DNA of 42,380 nt from Cryoendolithus antarcticus (lineage: Eukaryota; Ascomycota; Dothideomycetes; Cladosporiales; Cladosporiaceae): the NCBI GenBank assembly GCA_002077065.1, contig NAJO01000100.1:1-42380 (forward strand). Reading direction: 5' to 3'. Both the position numbers and the translations under genes were made by a program. The notes below the pieces were generated by a model. That model did not search any database. It saw only the letters and a program-made list of their open reading frames with translations, and had not been told where the DNA came from. The first letter of the stretch is position 1; every line of letters begins with the position of its first letter. This document shows, piece after piece, positions 1 through 10,984 of the stretch.

Positions 1-321
1 ATACATGCGAGAATCTGCTATCGGCTACAACGTCCGGGCTACCAAGTATGTCAGGCCGCTAAGGCTCGTGATGGCACAGAGGGACTTCATTGGGACGCTG
101 CGCGCTGTATTACAAACTTATATCGGCTCACTCGGCTGGCACGCGTTTGAAGCCTCCGATCTCATGCCGGATCGATCGGATGGCGTGGTCATTTTCAAAG
201 GCGTAGGTGATTATTGTCACACCACTCGTGCCACGGCAGCCGGCATTCTCGATGCCAGCTCCGCATCCCCGATCTTGAGGCCTTGTAACATGTAGGAAAC
301 TATCCTCCCTCGTTCGGTCCC

Positions 322-957
322 ATGGAAACTTATCGATCTCGCAATGACACTACGTGTTCCCCGAGCCACCATTGCGAACACGTCAACGCCTGTCTTCCTT
401 GGAAATCAACTATCAAGCGACATCTTAAACTGGCCATATTGGAACTCTCCAAACCTGACTTTGCGCCGATCCCGCCCTCTTGCTCGATTCTCCCCGAAGC
501 GACCCATCACCGCAAGTGCCCAATCAGTCCAGCAAGATACAGCGGCAATATCTCGGAGACTCTACTGCAATCACCCGCAGCTTTATTCGAAAGCCAGACT
601 CCTGGCGAGCTGTCTGACCTATTCCCTCGCCTGTTATCACATCTCGGCTGCACCATGGCGGCTGTGAACGTCCTCCAGCTGCAGAACGCAGCTGCACGCA
701 AAGTACTTCCTCTCCAACAACCATCAGTACCGCAGCAACATGTACCCCCATGCCGCAGTGACGGACTTGCCAAGCTCCCATCGTTGACCCCGGAGTCATC
801 GTCCAGCATGCTATCGTGCTTCGAAGCACGATGTTCGAGATGCCAACAACCACAATTTACGGTTCGAAACACGGGTCTTTCGAACATGGTGCAGTACGGC
901 CTTAATAGCTACTATTGTTTGCGATGCGCAAACCGCGTTGGCCTCATAGATGGTTGA
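322..957 (+). CDS. Hypothetical protein with C-terminal Cys4 zinc-ribbon-like motif
   Basis: This is an open frame of 211 codons starting at ATG in a good context (ccATGg). The first 160 residues are rich in Ser, Pro and His and look disordered. The C-terminal 45 residues contain CSRC (residues 171-174) and CLRC (199-202), separated by a segment reading NTGLSNMVQYGLNSYY. Two CxxC knuckles about 25 residues apart are typical of a small zinc ribbon, and a YYCxRCA ending recurs in uncharacterised fungal proteins as far as I remember. No intron is needed. I do not recognise the full-length protein. Two other long frames overlap on both strands, so coding status rests mainly on the CxxC pair and the ATG context. 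It could be the last exon of a longer gene. Confidence 0.4.
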   Translation: METYRSRNDTTCSPSHHCEHVNACLPWKSTIKRHLKLAILELSKPDFAPIPPSCSILPEATHHRKCPISPARYSGNISETLLQSPAALFESQTPGELSDLFPRLLSHLGCTMAAVNVLQLQNAAARKVLPLQQPSVPQQHVPPCRSDGLAKLPSLTPESSSSMLSCFEARCSRCQQPQFTVRNTGLSNMVQYGLNSYYCLRCANRVGLIDG

Positions 958-959
958 AG

Positions 960-2080
960 AACAATATTGGTTACTACAGAACCATTGTTTGACAACCGAT
1001 CTTCGGCAAAATCCGATAGACCCGATCATCGACGACATAGCGGTTGGTACGGTCGAGGACAAGTACTACTAACCCTCGCGAACCTCATCATCCACCTTCG
1101 ATAGCGTGCGCAAGTTCAAGCAAAGAGAATATGGCCTTCTCCGATCACATAAATGGCGATGATCTATATGGGCGAATATGGACAACAACATTGAGTTGGC
1201 GGGCACGGTTCACAGCTAAGAGAAGGTACGATCCTCGAACACGAATTCAGAGCAGACGTACACATCGGCATGATAGTCACTTCGATGAAGCAGGTACTAT
1301 TTGGCGGGAGACAGGTAGTCGCGAGACTATGCTTGAATAGGTATCCTAAATTCACTGAGAGGCGTATGTAGCCTGAGACTATGAGACAAGCGCGGTCACG
1401 CCGGACAAGAGATGCAGCTAGAGCAACAGATTGCCTGAACGCCAGAATGCAGATAGAGCACGAGCACAGCAGCACTTCTTGCTTTTGTTGGGGCAGATTA
1501 TCCATCAGCGAGTTAATCTAGCACCGCAATCATTTTCTCATGTGCATAGCATATAGACGTCGCGGGAAGAGAACGCGTCCCACTCGGTATAGTACTTCAC
1601 GAGTGCTTTGCCTTCCGATTGGGTGAGGTACTGTTGGCTCCTAGCCTTGTCTTTGAATTATCTTTGGCCGCATGCGCGATGGTAGAGGGTAGTGCGAGGG
1701 ATATCGCCATAATCAGCTAGGGCACGAGATAATCTAGGCACGCTAGGAGGAAGACCCTGTGCCAGTACCTGACTTGATCGATTAGACATAGTTGGTTTTA
1801 TGGTAGTAACAGCGAAGCACGATCTCTCTAGCACACGATGCTGCTAGGCAGTAGTGAGTGAACGTCATCACGTAGCCCGTGGAAACTTCTAGAACATGCG
1901 CCACGATCGATCCCGGCGCTAGCAAAGATTTTGGTAATTGACGGTGAGGAAAACATTGTAACTTCGCTGACTTAGCGGATTCGCTAACCGCGCTAATGCA
2001 CGTCGAAACTCTGCCAGATTAGAATACCTAATCCTCTGCTAAACGGATCTCTCGGGTACATGTGTCTTTCGTCGCGTCCC
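960..2080. other. Stretch without a recognisable gene
   Basis: Both strands carry only short frames with no motif I recognise. Base composition is ordinary, unlike the AT-rich block further right. I see no tRNA, no terminal repeats and no clear low-complexity sequence. Confidence 0.4.
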
Positions 2081-2104
2081 TTTAAACGCCGGGGGCGTTA
2101 CTGG

Positions 2105-2430
2105 CGCCACATCCACAGGATCCGGCACAACCGACGAGTCCGCCGAATTGGTGGTGTCTCGTCCACTCGTGGGGCACCATGATCAAAATAACTTCCGTGT
2201 AACACGAGTACCAGCTTGACAACCAATGACGGAGTAGATGCACGTTAGGGCACAGCGCCAGACTCGCTAAGGCAACAACGTCTCCCTCCACTCGCAAGAC
2301 ACTAAAATCAAAACACGTCCGCAAACGGCGCAGCACCAACGCCAAGCCCATCTCCGCGGTCGCCGCAAAGGTGAGTCGAGGTGCCGCAGCCTCGCTGAGA
2401 CATCGATGCCTTGTCCGACATGTAGTGTAG
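2105..2430 (-). repeat. Degenerate ~125-bp tandem repeat, copy A
   Basis: On the minus strand, a core beginning (C/G)CGAGTGGA recurs at about 2170 (CACGAGTGGACGAGACACC) and about 2295 (GCGAGTGGAGGGAGACG), 125 bases apart, with a weaker unit near 2410. The stretch ATCATGGTGCC just before the first core is also present near 11350 on the plus strand, in front of an equivalent core. It therefore belongs to the same repeat family as 10985-11410. The frames here translate to similar short peptides (MVPHEWT here, MVPDEWT there), but I see no convincing protein. It may be a decayed satellite or the repeat tail of a lost gene. Confidence 0.45.
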
Positions 2431-3490
2431 CATCGCCAACCAGCGCAAGGCGAACAACGGGATCCGGGAACCAGGAAGCAAGATGGCACGTAGTCTCTCG
2501 TAAGTCCGCGGCTCTCGTGAGTGCTTGGCGAGCCCTTACCGTTCTGGAAGTTGTCAAGGTAAAGTAGAGAATCATGACTGTCATAGGGCTCCGATCACCA
2601 TAGCGTGGCTCTCCAGAACCGTGAAACCATCGAAATGAGTCACTGCACGTTGTTGAATGCAAGATATGCATACCCACTTCGTCAGTGAGTCGCATTTAGT
2701 TGTTGATGCAGCAGGATATTATATTCTCACTGATACGTGCGGGCTATAGCCTGGAAAGTGAGTTCCCAAACCTTGAATGCGGAGGAAATTCGTTCGCAGT
2801 ATGCTCCATGCTATGCTCAGTCAGCCTGCGTGAAGAAGCGAGCTTCGTCCCAGCGGTCGAGATAATACCTGTCACATTGCAGTGGTGGCCTCGCATTTGT
2901 AAATACTAAGTTCAGGTCAAGAGCGGGATCTGCGTGCACGCACCAAATCACAGCCTATACAGGCGTCCGTCCACACATAAATTGCCCATGACTCCGAAAC
3001 GACCGTCGTCGCGAAGTCCTCCCAAGATTACATCCCATGCAGCGGCGCCGGTAGTGATTTCACTATCTGGGACGTGTATCGCACGATCGCAGCTAGTCCA
3101 CTGACTTGTCTTCCTGTCCTCCTTTGCCGACGATAGCTGCATTCCAGGGCAGCCCATATCAGCTTTCCGCGCTCGTTTTTGAGCGTCTCCGCGTCTGCAA
3201 CACCACGATCTCTTTCAAGATTTATGATCCGCAGCCACTGGCCTGCTAAACAGTCCTATGCACGGGTACGTGGGCTTGCGGTACCTAAGCATGGCCCACG
3301 GGCAGACATAGTCTGTGCGAGAATTCTATGATCGGTTGGAACGTGGCTCACTTTGAATCCTAGATCGATCTCGACCGGGATAGAGAATGTCTTCAAGGAC
3401 CCTGGGTTCGTCGTCTCTCTGCATCCCGAAGTCATTAGTGCTGACAACACAATGCAGCATGGGCCCGCCACCTTATGACTTAGTGATCAC

Positions 3491-3967
3491 TTATAGAATT
3501 GCATCGTTCGACCACAAGCTCATAAGATGTAGTGATACGCCGCGGAGTGAGGTGTGTACGCAGACTCCTAACAATATGGTGGCCACCCCTATCACGCGAA
3601 GCAGCGTAAAGCGGCGCCTGAGATAGGTTTTAACAACATCAAGGCCGTATTTGCGTACGCGTAAGTGCTGTTCAGAAGTGAAGACGGGCTCGACAAGAGG
3701 ATTGAGTCGTTCCTGACGAGATGAAGCTAGGTTAATAGAAAAATCCAAGCCTTGCGCACTGGCCACTCTATGCCAAGATATGTTTAAACCAACAACATGT
3801 TCATGCGGTCTCCTGTCGACGCTAGGAGAACCTGGAGGAACTGATGTTGATGGCGTACCGTGTATAGTCGCAAGGGAATCGGCCGGCCGACGTTGTGCTA
3901 CTATGGGTACGTAACGAGTATACCATCGAAGCACTGTTTCAGTGACTCGACTATCACGGTGATACAT
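3491..3967 (-). CDS. Hypothetical protein, possible relic, with C-terminal hydrophobic helix
   Basis: The frame is 158 codons plus stop, starting from the ATG at 3967; the frame is open a little further upstream but without another ATG. The product is basic, with a Pro/Ser-rich stretch (TPSTSVPPGSPSVDRR) near residue 45-60 and a hydrophobic segment close to the end (LLRVIGVATILLGVCV) that could be a membrane helix. I recognise no family. Composition is more protein-like than the frames around it, but a chance open frame is possible. Confidence 0.25.
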   Translation of the reverse strand: MYHRDSRVTETVLRWYTRYVPIVAQRRPADSLATIHGTPSTSVPPGSPSVDRRPHEHVVGLNISWHRVASAQGLDFSINLASSRQERLNPLVEPVFTSEQHLRVRKYGLDVVKTYLRRRFTLLRVIGVATILLGVCVHTSLRGVSLHLMSLWSNDAIL

Positions 3968-4107
3968 CAGGTGCAGTGAGTGCAATACTCCGAGATGCGC
4001 AAGCTCGCTTCCCTACATGCTGCAGAGGATAGCTGCGTTGCGAACTGTGGGATCACATCCTATTGGCGGTGAAGCAGGTGCTGTTCGATTCGATGCAGCC
4101 TTCGTTT

Positions 4108-4153
4108 ATGCGCATGCGCATGCTGTGCGCTTCGCACGCGAAAAATGCGTGCG
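4108..4153. repeat. Palindrome followed by GC-rich hairpin
   Basis: The sequence ATGCGCATGCGCAT (4108-4121) is a perfect palindrome. It is followed at 4133-4153 by CGCACGC, a 7-base loop (GAAAAAT) and GCGTGCG, a perfect stem. It lies outside any recognisable gene. Confidence 0.6.
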
Positions 4154-4618
4154 ATGCATACCTATCGCCTAAATGAGTAGTGGGGCTGCTGGTGCCTCCG
4201 CAGAATTTTCGGAATAAGGACGGCTCATTCAGTTGAGTCCGCCGGTGAAAACTTTACTCCATTTTCGAACGTCATTTATCGGTGAAGCGCCCACTGGATT
4301 AGATGTGTTACTGAATTCATCAGTGCAGGTACTGTAAGTCTATGTACATCTCTCTAAAGCAGGTGCTAGTGCATAACATCCACAAAGGTAGGCATGTCCA
4401 CAGCCGGAATGCTTGCCCTTCGTAGCGCAACAAGATCAGCGCTCAGGGTCAAGTATACTATCAGCTCTGTTGAGAAGCAATGCGCAGCACACCAGATGTA
4501 TATACGGCGACGACGCTCAAAAGCGACAGACCACTTCAGCATACAGTCTTACGCTCAGCCAATAGATCGTGAGCGCCGTCCTGTCAAACCCTGGTATGCA
4601 GGCCTGCTGTCATAAGGG

Positions 4619-4641
4619 CGTCTTGCGGGCGTCTTGCGGGA
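4619..4641. repeat. Short tandem duplication of an 11-base unit
   Basis: The unit GGGCGTCTTGC occurs twice head to tail just upstream of the kinase-like fragment. It looks like slippage; no function is apparent. Confidence 0.5.
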
Positions 4642-4759
4642 GATCTTGCCCCAACACCGAATATAATAGGCCGAGGAGCTCACTGTGGAGCACCAAGAAA
4701 GGACGAATTAGTCCCCACTATAGTAGTACTGACACCACGGCCTAAATGTCAGGATCCTG

Positions 4760-5320
4760 GTGGCTAGCTCGTCTGTTTTAGCAAGCTTGACACGCGCCTC
4801 TACGGAGTACCTCTTCCATCCAGCCTATCTCCTGCGCAGAGACAGTAGCATCCGCGACATGCTGGTTCGGCAAGCCCAGGCAGATAGCGCGACGGAGTCC
4901 GCTGTCTGCGCCTCACTTCAGGGGCTACTTCCCAGTGAGCAGGACGTAACGACTGAGTATCTTGCGCTGGAGCTAGAAAGCAATGTATTCGCTTCGGCTT
5001 ACGACAAAGGCGTTGATGTCTCGAGTATGGGTGCAATCGCTTATTTTCTCTTCTTTGGTGGCAGAATCCCGTGGAGAATTAAGTTCCATACGTTTGTCCC
5101 AGCACGAGACGCCCGAGATCCTTCCTTGCGTGTATTTCGCGATATTCGCGCAGCGCTGATATCTCATCCGGTCAGAAGTATCGGACATCTGACAGGACAG
5201 ATACTGGATGAGGATCCATGCCTACGCCCGAAGCTCTCTCAAGTACTTGAGCGTCCTGCAATCTCGGGCGTACAGGAGGCTATTGAACGGGATTTGGAAG
5301 GTCGGAAAAGCGCAGAATAG
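4760..5320 (+). pseudogene. C-terminal fragment of a protein-kinase-like fold
   Basis: The second half of this frame resembles the C-lobe of a Ser/Thr kinase. The segment DKGVDVSSMGAIAYFLFFGG (residues 81-100) matches the subdomain IX pattern DxWSxGxxxYxLLxG, with Ser in place of the usual Trp. ILDEDPCLRPKLSQVLERP near residue 148 matches the subdomain XI pattern, with the conserved DPxxRP arginine present. The ATP-binding lobe, HRD and DFG motifs are absent. The open frame begins at a GTG, with no ATG until about residue 34. I read it as the remaining 3' part of a kinase or pseudokinase gene, not a complete protein. Upstream sequence to 4390 has no kinase motif. Confidence 0.45.
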
Positions 5321-5647
5321 AAGCATAATAGAGATCCATAAGAACTCTTTGACTTGTACTTATTGGAAGTGGAGCGCCTCATAGTCGCTGCGATTGAGAT
5401 ACGGAAACACAATGGATGTATCTAGCGGCCTAGCGGCACTTTCCCTTGCAAATGACTTGCTGTGAAGTCTATTATCAAGGCTTATTGGAGTCACATTCAG
5501 ATATTTTTTCCAACTCGACTAACACGTGGTTGGAACGAGTAGTTTCGCGTCCGCAGCTGTCATAGGCGTTCAGAACGTGCATGTCGATATCCCTGATGTT
5601 TCTTATATCAAGGTAAGCGTCGAGAAAACGAATGGCGATATCTCGCA

Positions 5648-6736
5648 CTAGCTCCCATTGGGAATCGTGGGCGACCACTCATCCTGTGCATATTGCTGTA
5701 AAGGCGACGAAAAGCTTATATCCACTGCAGGCTGTTCCACGCTCGTATTTGCGTTGATAGTAAGCTCTTCGTGATCGAGGGTGAGATTTTCGTGAACAAG
5801 AGTGAGCTCTTCGTGATCGAGGGTGAGTTCTTCGTGATCGAGAGTAAGTGCTTCGTGGTCGAGACTGAGATCTTCGTGATCGAGGGTGAGCTCTTCGTGA
5901 TCGAGAGTCGCGTAAGACTCGGCATAGGGATCCGCACCACCAGGTGCTAGGGTGCGCGTAGCATCGAGCAAGCTGCGTCGGCAGCCAATGATTATATCGC
6001 ATGTCTCGCGATCTCCTGCCGGCTCTCTGCGGTGCAGTTAGCCGGACTGTATCGGCAGGTCAGTCTGAAGACGAGGCGAGCGCGCCAGGCGGCCGCGCCG
6101 TTTTCCCGCAGAGGTCCCTACATCCAAGAGGGCGGCATCCAAGAGGGCAAAGTGGTAGCCGCGGAAGTCGGAACGACCGTCAACGTCAATCTCAGCGTGA
6201 GGCACTGCTTGCTCTTTGAGCATCACAACGGGTGGCATGTCCAAATGGTCGTAGGACAGCAGATCATGCAGGATTCGACCATCATCATCGTCTGAGTGTT
6301 CCCAGTCTTGTGCTTGCAAGGTCTCTTCAGCATTGCTTGCAGTCCATGGGACAGTGCGTCCGCTTCGGGTAGCCTTAGGAGGATCACGTGGAATATTGGA
6401 TATAAGGGCCGTTGGTACGGACTAATCGCGTAGATCAGCATCGACTTGATAAATGCGATCGTCTAGGGCATGTGTCTGTGATCCGGAATCTGCCTCCACA
6501 AGTGTGGGAAGATCAACCTCGGCGCGCTGGGCACGCAGCTGTGAGCCTCTCGTTTTCAGCACAGCCCGAAGCCGAAACTGTGAGTCTGAGCGGCTAAGCC
6601 TTGATACCGCATGGCTGCCGGCGGTACTACTCGGCGAGACTCGTTGCTTTGATGACTTGGTGATCGCATTGCTCACGTCTTCTCGACGAAAGAAAGTAGG
6701 CGCACCTCGCCGGGGGCCCTTCTTGACTTTGGGCAT
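5648..6736 (-). pseudogene. Hypothetical protein with seven TLDHEEL heptapeptide repeats, interrupted by two stops
   Basis: From the ATG at 6736, one reading frame runs 363 codons to a TAG at 5648. It is interrupted only by TAG at 6422-6424 and TAA at 6038-6040. Both can be explained as CAG/CAA to TAG/TAA changes, and the protein character continues across them. The N-terminus is basic and Ser-rich (MPKVKKGPRRGAPTFF) and the middle is acidic (EHSDDDDGR). Near the end lie seven tandem copies of a heptad close to TLDHEEL (DHEDLS, DHEALT and VHENLT are variants), likely a coiled coil or acidic repeat. I do not recognise the family. The frame continuity makes a once-functional gene likely; neighbouring shifted frames are shadows. 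Confidence 0.5.
5760..5906. repeat. 21-bp minisatellite, seven units, coding for heptapeptide repeats
   Basis: The plus strand shows seven consecutive 21-base units close to GAGCTCTTCGTGATCGAGGGT. Differences between units are mostly single substitutions and no unit changes length, so the reading frame of the host gene is kept. Such an array is expected to expand and contract between strains. Confidence 0.9.
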
Positions 6737-6844
6737 GTTGCCGGTTGGTCGGGTGCTAGTCGAGTGTGTGTGGATGATCGAGCTTGAACATGTGATAGAG
6801 CAAGAGAGACTCGTAGCAGGAAAGAAGACACTCTGCAAATCGAC

Positions 6845-8155
6845 TTCGGTCTATGAGGTTCAGGGCTTACTCGACGGCAGGATGACGGGCTTCATACACG
6901 CTTCGCTGCTTCTTCAATGGGGCTGTGTAAATAGCCACGTCGCCATCGACCGTAGCCCACAAACCACTACGCCGCATCAACTGAGCATGGCTATGTATGC
7001 AAGCCGGCCGTGAGCTATTCGTGTCACAGTGATAGGAGCCATCAGCCTGCACTACGGACGACGCCTAAGTTCCTGGACGCCGCGAGGAAACAGGTTGTTA
7101 GAGACCAATCACATCTGCCACTACGACTTCATTTGCCGCCCTTATGCTGTCCCCACATACATGCAGGCTAGTGACACTTCGCCGTAACAAGCCATTTCAT
7201 ACTCCGCCACAAGCAGTATGTGTAACCCTGCTTGATCCACTGCTGCTCTGGAGCATTGCATCTGAGGGCGATTGGGTACGCGAAGCCCACGACAGACAGC
7301 CACTTGAGGCAACCGAACCGCTGCATTGCCTGGGACTTTCCGATCGGCAACTTCCTCTGCGGGCCCAAGACTGCACAAGAGCTCGACATGTGTCTGCTGA
7401 GGTAGCTCTAAATGAGCTGGCAATTCTGCGCCGCGGTAGAAGCACAGGCCTGTGAGCAAGACTAGGCCGTGTTAGACTTCGGTGCCGCAACGCTACCTTG
7501 AAAAGGAGTGTGCCAGATCTCGTGAAGATGGACAATTGGACGTTTCTCGGCGTGAAGCTCGAAGTCGATCGTGCCCCCCCAAGGCGCCAGAGTGCGCAGC
7601 GTGTCGAGGAGTGAACCGCCGAATGTACGGTGAGGCCTTTAGCTTCCTGTGCCTCTGTAGCGTACTGCGGCCCACAGCGGAGAGCATCCAAGCGGCCGGG
7701 CAGAACAACAGCATACATGCCACGCAATGGCGTATGAAGCAATAAGTCGGAGAGATCGACGCATGCGACTGCGTGAGGTAGCGTCAAGCAGCCCCTGGCA
7801 GTGTCACGGTGCTGGTCTTAACGCCATGTCGTGTGCATGACTGCCTTCGTGACAGGTCGGCCAAGAGTGAGATATGCGACCATCGCGCTCGCTGAGAAGG
7901 CAAACGTTGGGCAATGATGGGAGTGGCAGAGTGCATATTCAGCGCATGAAGACTGGATGCTGACTTGGTCGTGCTGCTTCATCCGTACGGTGATTGTTGA
8001 CGCACCTCGTTCAGCTTCCGCAAATGCTGGCCGTGTGCTAGGGAGGATAGCGCTGGCTTCACGGTAATTCCGTCATTACTGCCACCGTGTCGCTGCTAAG
8101 CTCCATGTATTACAGCAGTGATGCTCATGTCACGAGGCTCTTTGTTTAGAGTTGC
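6845..8155. other. Stretch without a recognisable gene
   Basis: Several mutually overlapping frames of 70-190 codons exist on both strands between 7140 and 7790, but none carries a domain I recognise and their starts conflict. GC-rich composition lengthens chance frames here. The right boundary is the left end of the pogo element at 8159. Confidence 0.4.
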
Positions 8156-8158
8156 TTA

Positions 8159-8207
8159 GAAGGTTTCCCCCATCTCGCACGTCCCCATACAACGCACGCT
8201 TTTGACG
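8159..8207 (+). repeat. Left terminal inverted repeat of the pogo element
   Basis: It begins GAAGGTTTCCCCCATCTCGC and ends CGCTTTTGACG. Aligned by eye to the reverse complement of 10225-10274, it differs by one substitution and one base in the run of C/G. Confidence 0.92.
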
Positions 8208-8314
8208 AGGGCATTGCTTGAACAACATGAGGTGTTGACTTCATGAACATTGTACGTAGAGGCATAAGATTAGAGGATGTTGTTCAATAGTAGCTAATCT
8301 GTCATTCTATATAC

Positions 8315-10184
8315 TCAGATCTCTTTGCGATGGCGTTGTTTTCGGATAGCACGACCAGATCGTGTTTTGGCCTCCTCAACAGCCTGCTGCAGTGTTGGCT
8401 GTGTTTCAGCAACCATAGCCCTTTGAGGCCTCTTTTGAGTCTTTGGCCTCTTAAATGGCCTACTGTTCGTGGCCTCTGAGTCTGTTATAGCACGCTTTGC
8501 TATCTGTTTAGCCTCCTGCTGTCGTTGTCGCTCTGCCTTCTTTAGAGCTGCTGTAGCCTTCCTCGAACCGGCCCTCGCTATTCGATCCTCACGCCTTTGC
8601 TGAGCCTCCACCTCCTTCTGAGCCTTCTGAGTAGCTCTATCTTGAGCTCTATCCATCTTAGATTGAGCCTCAACCTCCTTTGCCTTCTCCTTTGCAGCCT
8701 GAAGCTCCTTTGCCCTCTCAATCTTGGAAGGACTAAAGAACAACACCCCAAGGCCCTCCTGTGCTCGCAGCTCTTCAGTGAACGGCCTACCATGCTTCTT
8801 CCTCCTCTTCTGCTGCTGGATGACCTCAAGGTAGCCTTGTTCACGCTCTCGCGCATGTGTAAGCTCTGTTGCAAGGCAAGGCATGCGTTGCTTAGTTTGT
8901 TCACAACCTTCTGTGTTTGAACGTCATTGCTAGCGAGCTGTTCATTCACAATCCTCCTGATCTTACCGATAGCTGTTGGCGAGTCTAAACAGCTACTTGA
9001 GCGAGATCCAGAAGGTGTTGTAACAGGTAAGGCCTCGGTATCGTTCTTGAAGATCTGAAGCATTTCATCTGGGTTAAACGGCTCCAAACCAGTTTTCAGC
9101 CATGCTGACTTGATGTTAGCCTCTGTAAACGCTCTTTGGTAGGCTCTAAAGAAGTTGGAGAAGAAGTCACGCTTCGTGAGCCTTGTGAGGCCTTGTGATA
9201 TCCGAGTATGATGATCTAGCTCCTGGCTGTAGAAGGTAGCTAAAGGTCGAAACATGCTGACATCTAAGGGCTATAATCGATGCGTAGCATGCGGAGGAAA
9301 GATAGCAACAAGGATCCTATTGCTTCTGCACCAATCAAGGAACTCAATGGTGCAGTGGGAGCCATGGCCATCAAGGGTTAGCAGCCTCCAGTTCCTCCTG
9401 GCTTTGGTGACTGTTTGAGTATGGAACAGGCTCTGTAGCCAACTCAAACCAAGTTCGTTGCTAGTCCAGCCATTTGGAGAGCTTGCAAACCAGCACTGGT
9501 GTTCGATCGTATCGTAATCTTGAAGCCAGATGTCCTGAAGATCACCACTTGTAGCCTTGTAAACAAGCGCTGACGGCAATGAGGTTCCATCTGCACAAAC
9601 AGTAGCTAGAACTGTTATCCACTCTCGGTTACCATCTTGGCCAGTGCCTAGTAGCTTCTGTTGCTTCATCATGGCCTTAGGGAAGATCCTCTGCACCTTT
9701 TGAAGGTGGCCAATGAGGAAGCCCTTTTCGTCCATGTTATAGGTGTTGTAAGGCTGTATATCGTATGCTTGTATCTTCTGCTGTAGGATATCGAAATACT
9801 GCTGAAAGGATGCCTTTGACTCGGCCTTGTGCTTCTCAAGGTCAAGGGTATTGAGATAGCGTGTGTCAAGGGTAGCATGGTGCCTTCGTCTGAACTTCGC
9901 AGACCAGTTTTTCCCTGCCTCTTTAAGAGGCCCACATACGCACCATAGCCGGTGTAGGCGGTAAGCACCATTCGCAGAGCCTCCAGATCTCCTTGATTAG
10001 CAGTTGTTCCTCCTTAGGAGTGAGTAATTGTCGTCGGGTCGCATTGCTAGCTCTGGAGACACTTTGGCCATGATATCGCTTACTGAGAGTGCTACGGTTA
10101 ACGCCAAAGGATTTAGCTGCGGCAGCTATTTTGTAGTCTATCAGAGGAACGTAGAAACGCGACAGCATCATAAACAGGTGCCAT
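8315..10184 (-). pseudogene. Pogo/Fot1 transposase (DDE superfamily), frameshifted and with a stop
   Basis: The most likely start is the ATG at 10184 (MAPVYDAVAF). A helix-turn-helix segment (AAAAKSFGVNRSTLSKRYHG) follows in a shifted frame. Further frame changes near 9915-9940, including a shortened A-run, lead into GKNWSAKFRRRH, a CENP-B-like DNA-binding pattern. The catalytic core follows: first Asp in YNMDEKGFLIG (9735), second in LTLDGHGSH, then PPHATHRL, a TAG at 9271-9273, and PLDV with the third Asp. Spacing between the second and third Asp is 35 residues (DD35D). Conserved QPLD in this family implies CAG to TAG. After 9255 the frame runs on to about 8870, then a frameshift leads to a basic, coiled-coil C-terminus ending at 8315. 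No product could be active. Confidence 0.88.
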
Positions 10185-10224
10185 GGTGTTGAGTTATCGC
10201 GTGGTTGTTGTGTTCGTTGATACG

Positions 10225-10274
10225 CGTCAAAAGCGTGCGTTGTGTGGGGACGTGCGAGATGGGGGGAAACCTTC
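10225..10274 (-). repeat. Right terminal inverted repeat of the pogo element
   Basis: On the plus strand it begins CGTCAAAAGCGTGCG and ends GGGGGGAAACCTTC, followed by TA. It mirrors the left repeat, with a run of six G where the left end has five C. Confidence 0.92.
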
Positions 10275-10431
10275 TAGCTCTCGGGAGTCTCGGGAGTGCT
10301 CAGTGCGTGCTCGAGATTTCTACCTTAACCCAGCCTCACCTGGCAACTCATGGCTGTGGTGTGTTCGTGATAGATACGCCTGTCACCACATGAACGATAA
10401 ACAACGAGCTTGCAAGCTGAGAAAAGGGGCG

Positions 10432-10953
10432 CTATAAGGCGGCTGCAGTCTGCAGGAGAAACAGCGCAACACAGATGAGGTACACGCCGTGTGTCGCACT
10501 TTGGGCATTACATGTTGATGGTGAGGATACCTGATGGGGGCCTTCATCGTTACGACCTTGGACGACAGCCGCTCGACAACGGCCGATGAAGTCCAGAGGC
10601 TCAATTGATGAGCGAGCGCTCATACTGGCCTGCCATTGCCATGACTGCGCCTGGTGCATGAATGCAAGCAACAGTCCCCATACGTGCTTAGTAGCCAAAA
10701 GCACATGCTCACGTAACCATGCCCTCACTACGGAATGGTAACCCGCTGGGTGCCTATAGAACATGGCCTTGCGCATTTGCCATTCACGGAGGCTAGCCCC
10801 AAACATTTGGCCTCCCGATTCCTGGTTACTGGTTCTCGAAAGCCACGGTCCAGGTTTGTGGTAATACAACCAGGACTGTTGCTCGGCAGAAGACCTGGCT
10901 TCTGTCAACATACCGGGAAGACTGGTACCTGTAATCTGCCCTTGACGCTTCAT
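10432..10953 (-). CDS. Hypothetical open frame, low confidence
   Basis: The frame is 173 codons plus stop from an ATG. The product is rich in Gln, Trp and Ala with no family I recognise, and a mildly hydrophobic end (YLICVALFLLQTAAAL). It lies just outside the right end of the pogo element. Other frames overlap it, so it may be chance or a decayed gene. Confidence 0.2.
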   Translation of the reverse strand: MKRQGQITGTSLPGMLTEARSSAEQQSWLYYHKPGPWLSRTSNQESGGQMFGASLREWQMRKAMFYRHPAGYHSVVRAWLREHVLLATKHVWGLLLAFMHQAQSWQWQASMSARSSIEPLDFIGRCRAAVVQGRNDEGPHQVSSPSTCNAQSATHGVYLICVALFLLQTAAAL

Positions 10954-10984
10954 GTGCTAATAAATCTGCTCAAACCCTAGTGAT

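Larger units (their letters stand above)
8159..10274 (-). mobile_element. Fot1/pogo-type DNA transposon, complete ends, inactivated
   Basis: A 2.1-kb element bounded by inverted repeats of about 50 bases (8159-8207 and 10225-10274). It is immediately flanked by TA on both sides (8157-8158 and 10275-10276), the target site duplication expected for the Tc1/mariner-pogo superfamily. A single transposase gene lies inside on the minus strand. The size and the long inverted repeats fit Fot1-like elements of filamentous ascomycetes. The well-preserved ends suggest fairly recent insertion, although the transposase has several frame breaks and a stop before the third catalytic residue. Confidence 0.92.

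Noticed and set aside
7142..7787. Cluster of overlapping frames of up to 196 codons
   Set aside because: Mutually exclusive frames on both strands, no motif, and starts not consistently ATG; no basis for choosing one.
8597..8920. Plus-strand Leu-rich frame within the pogo element
   Set aside because: Antisense of the Lys/Glu/Arg-rich coiled-coil tail of the transposase.
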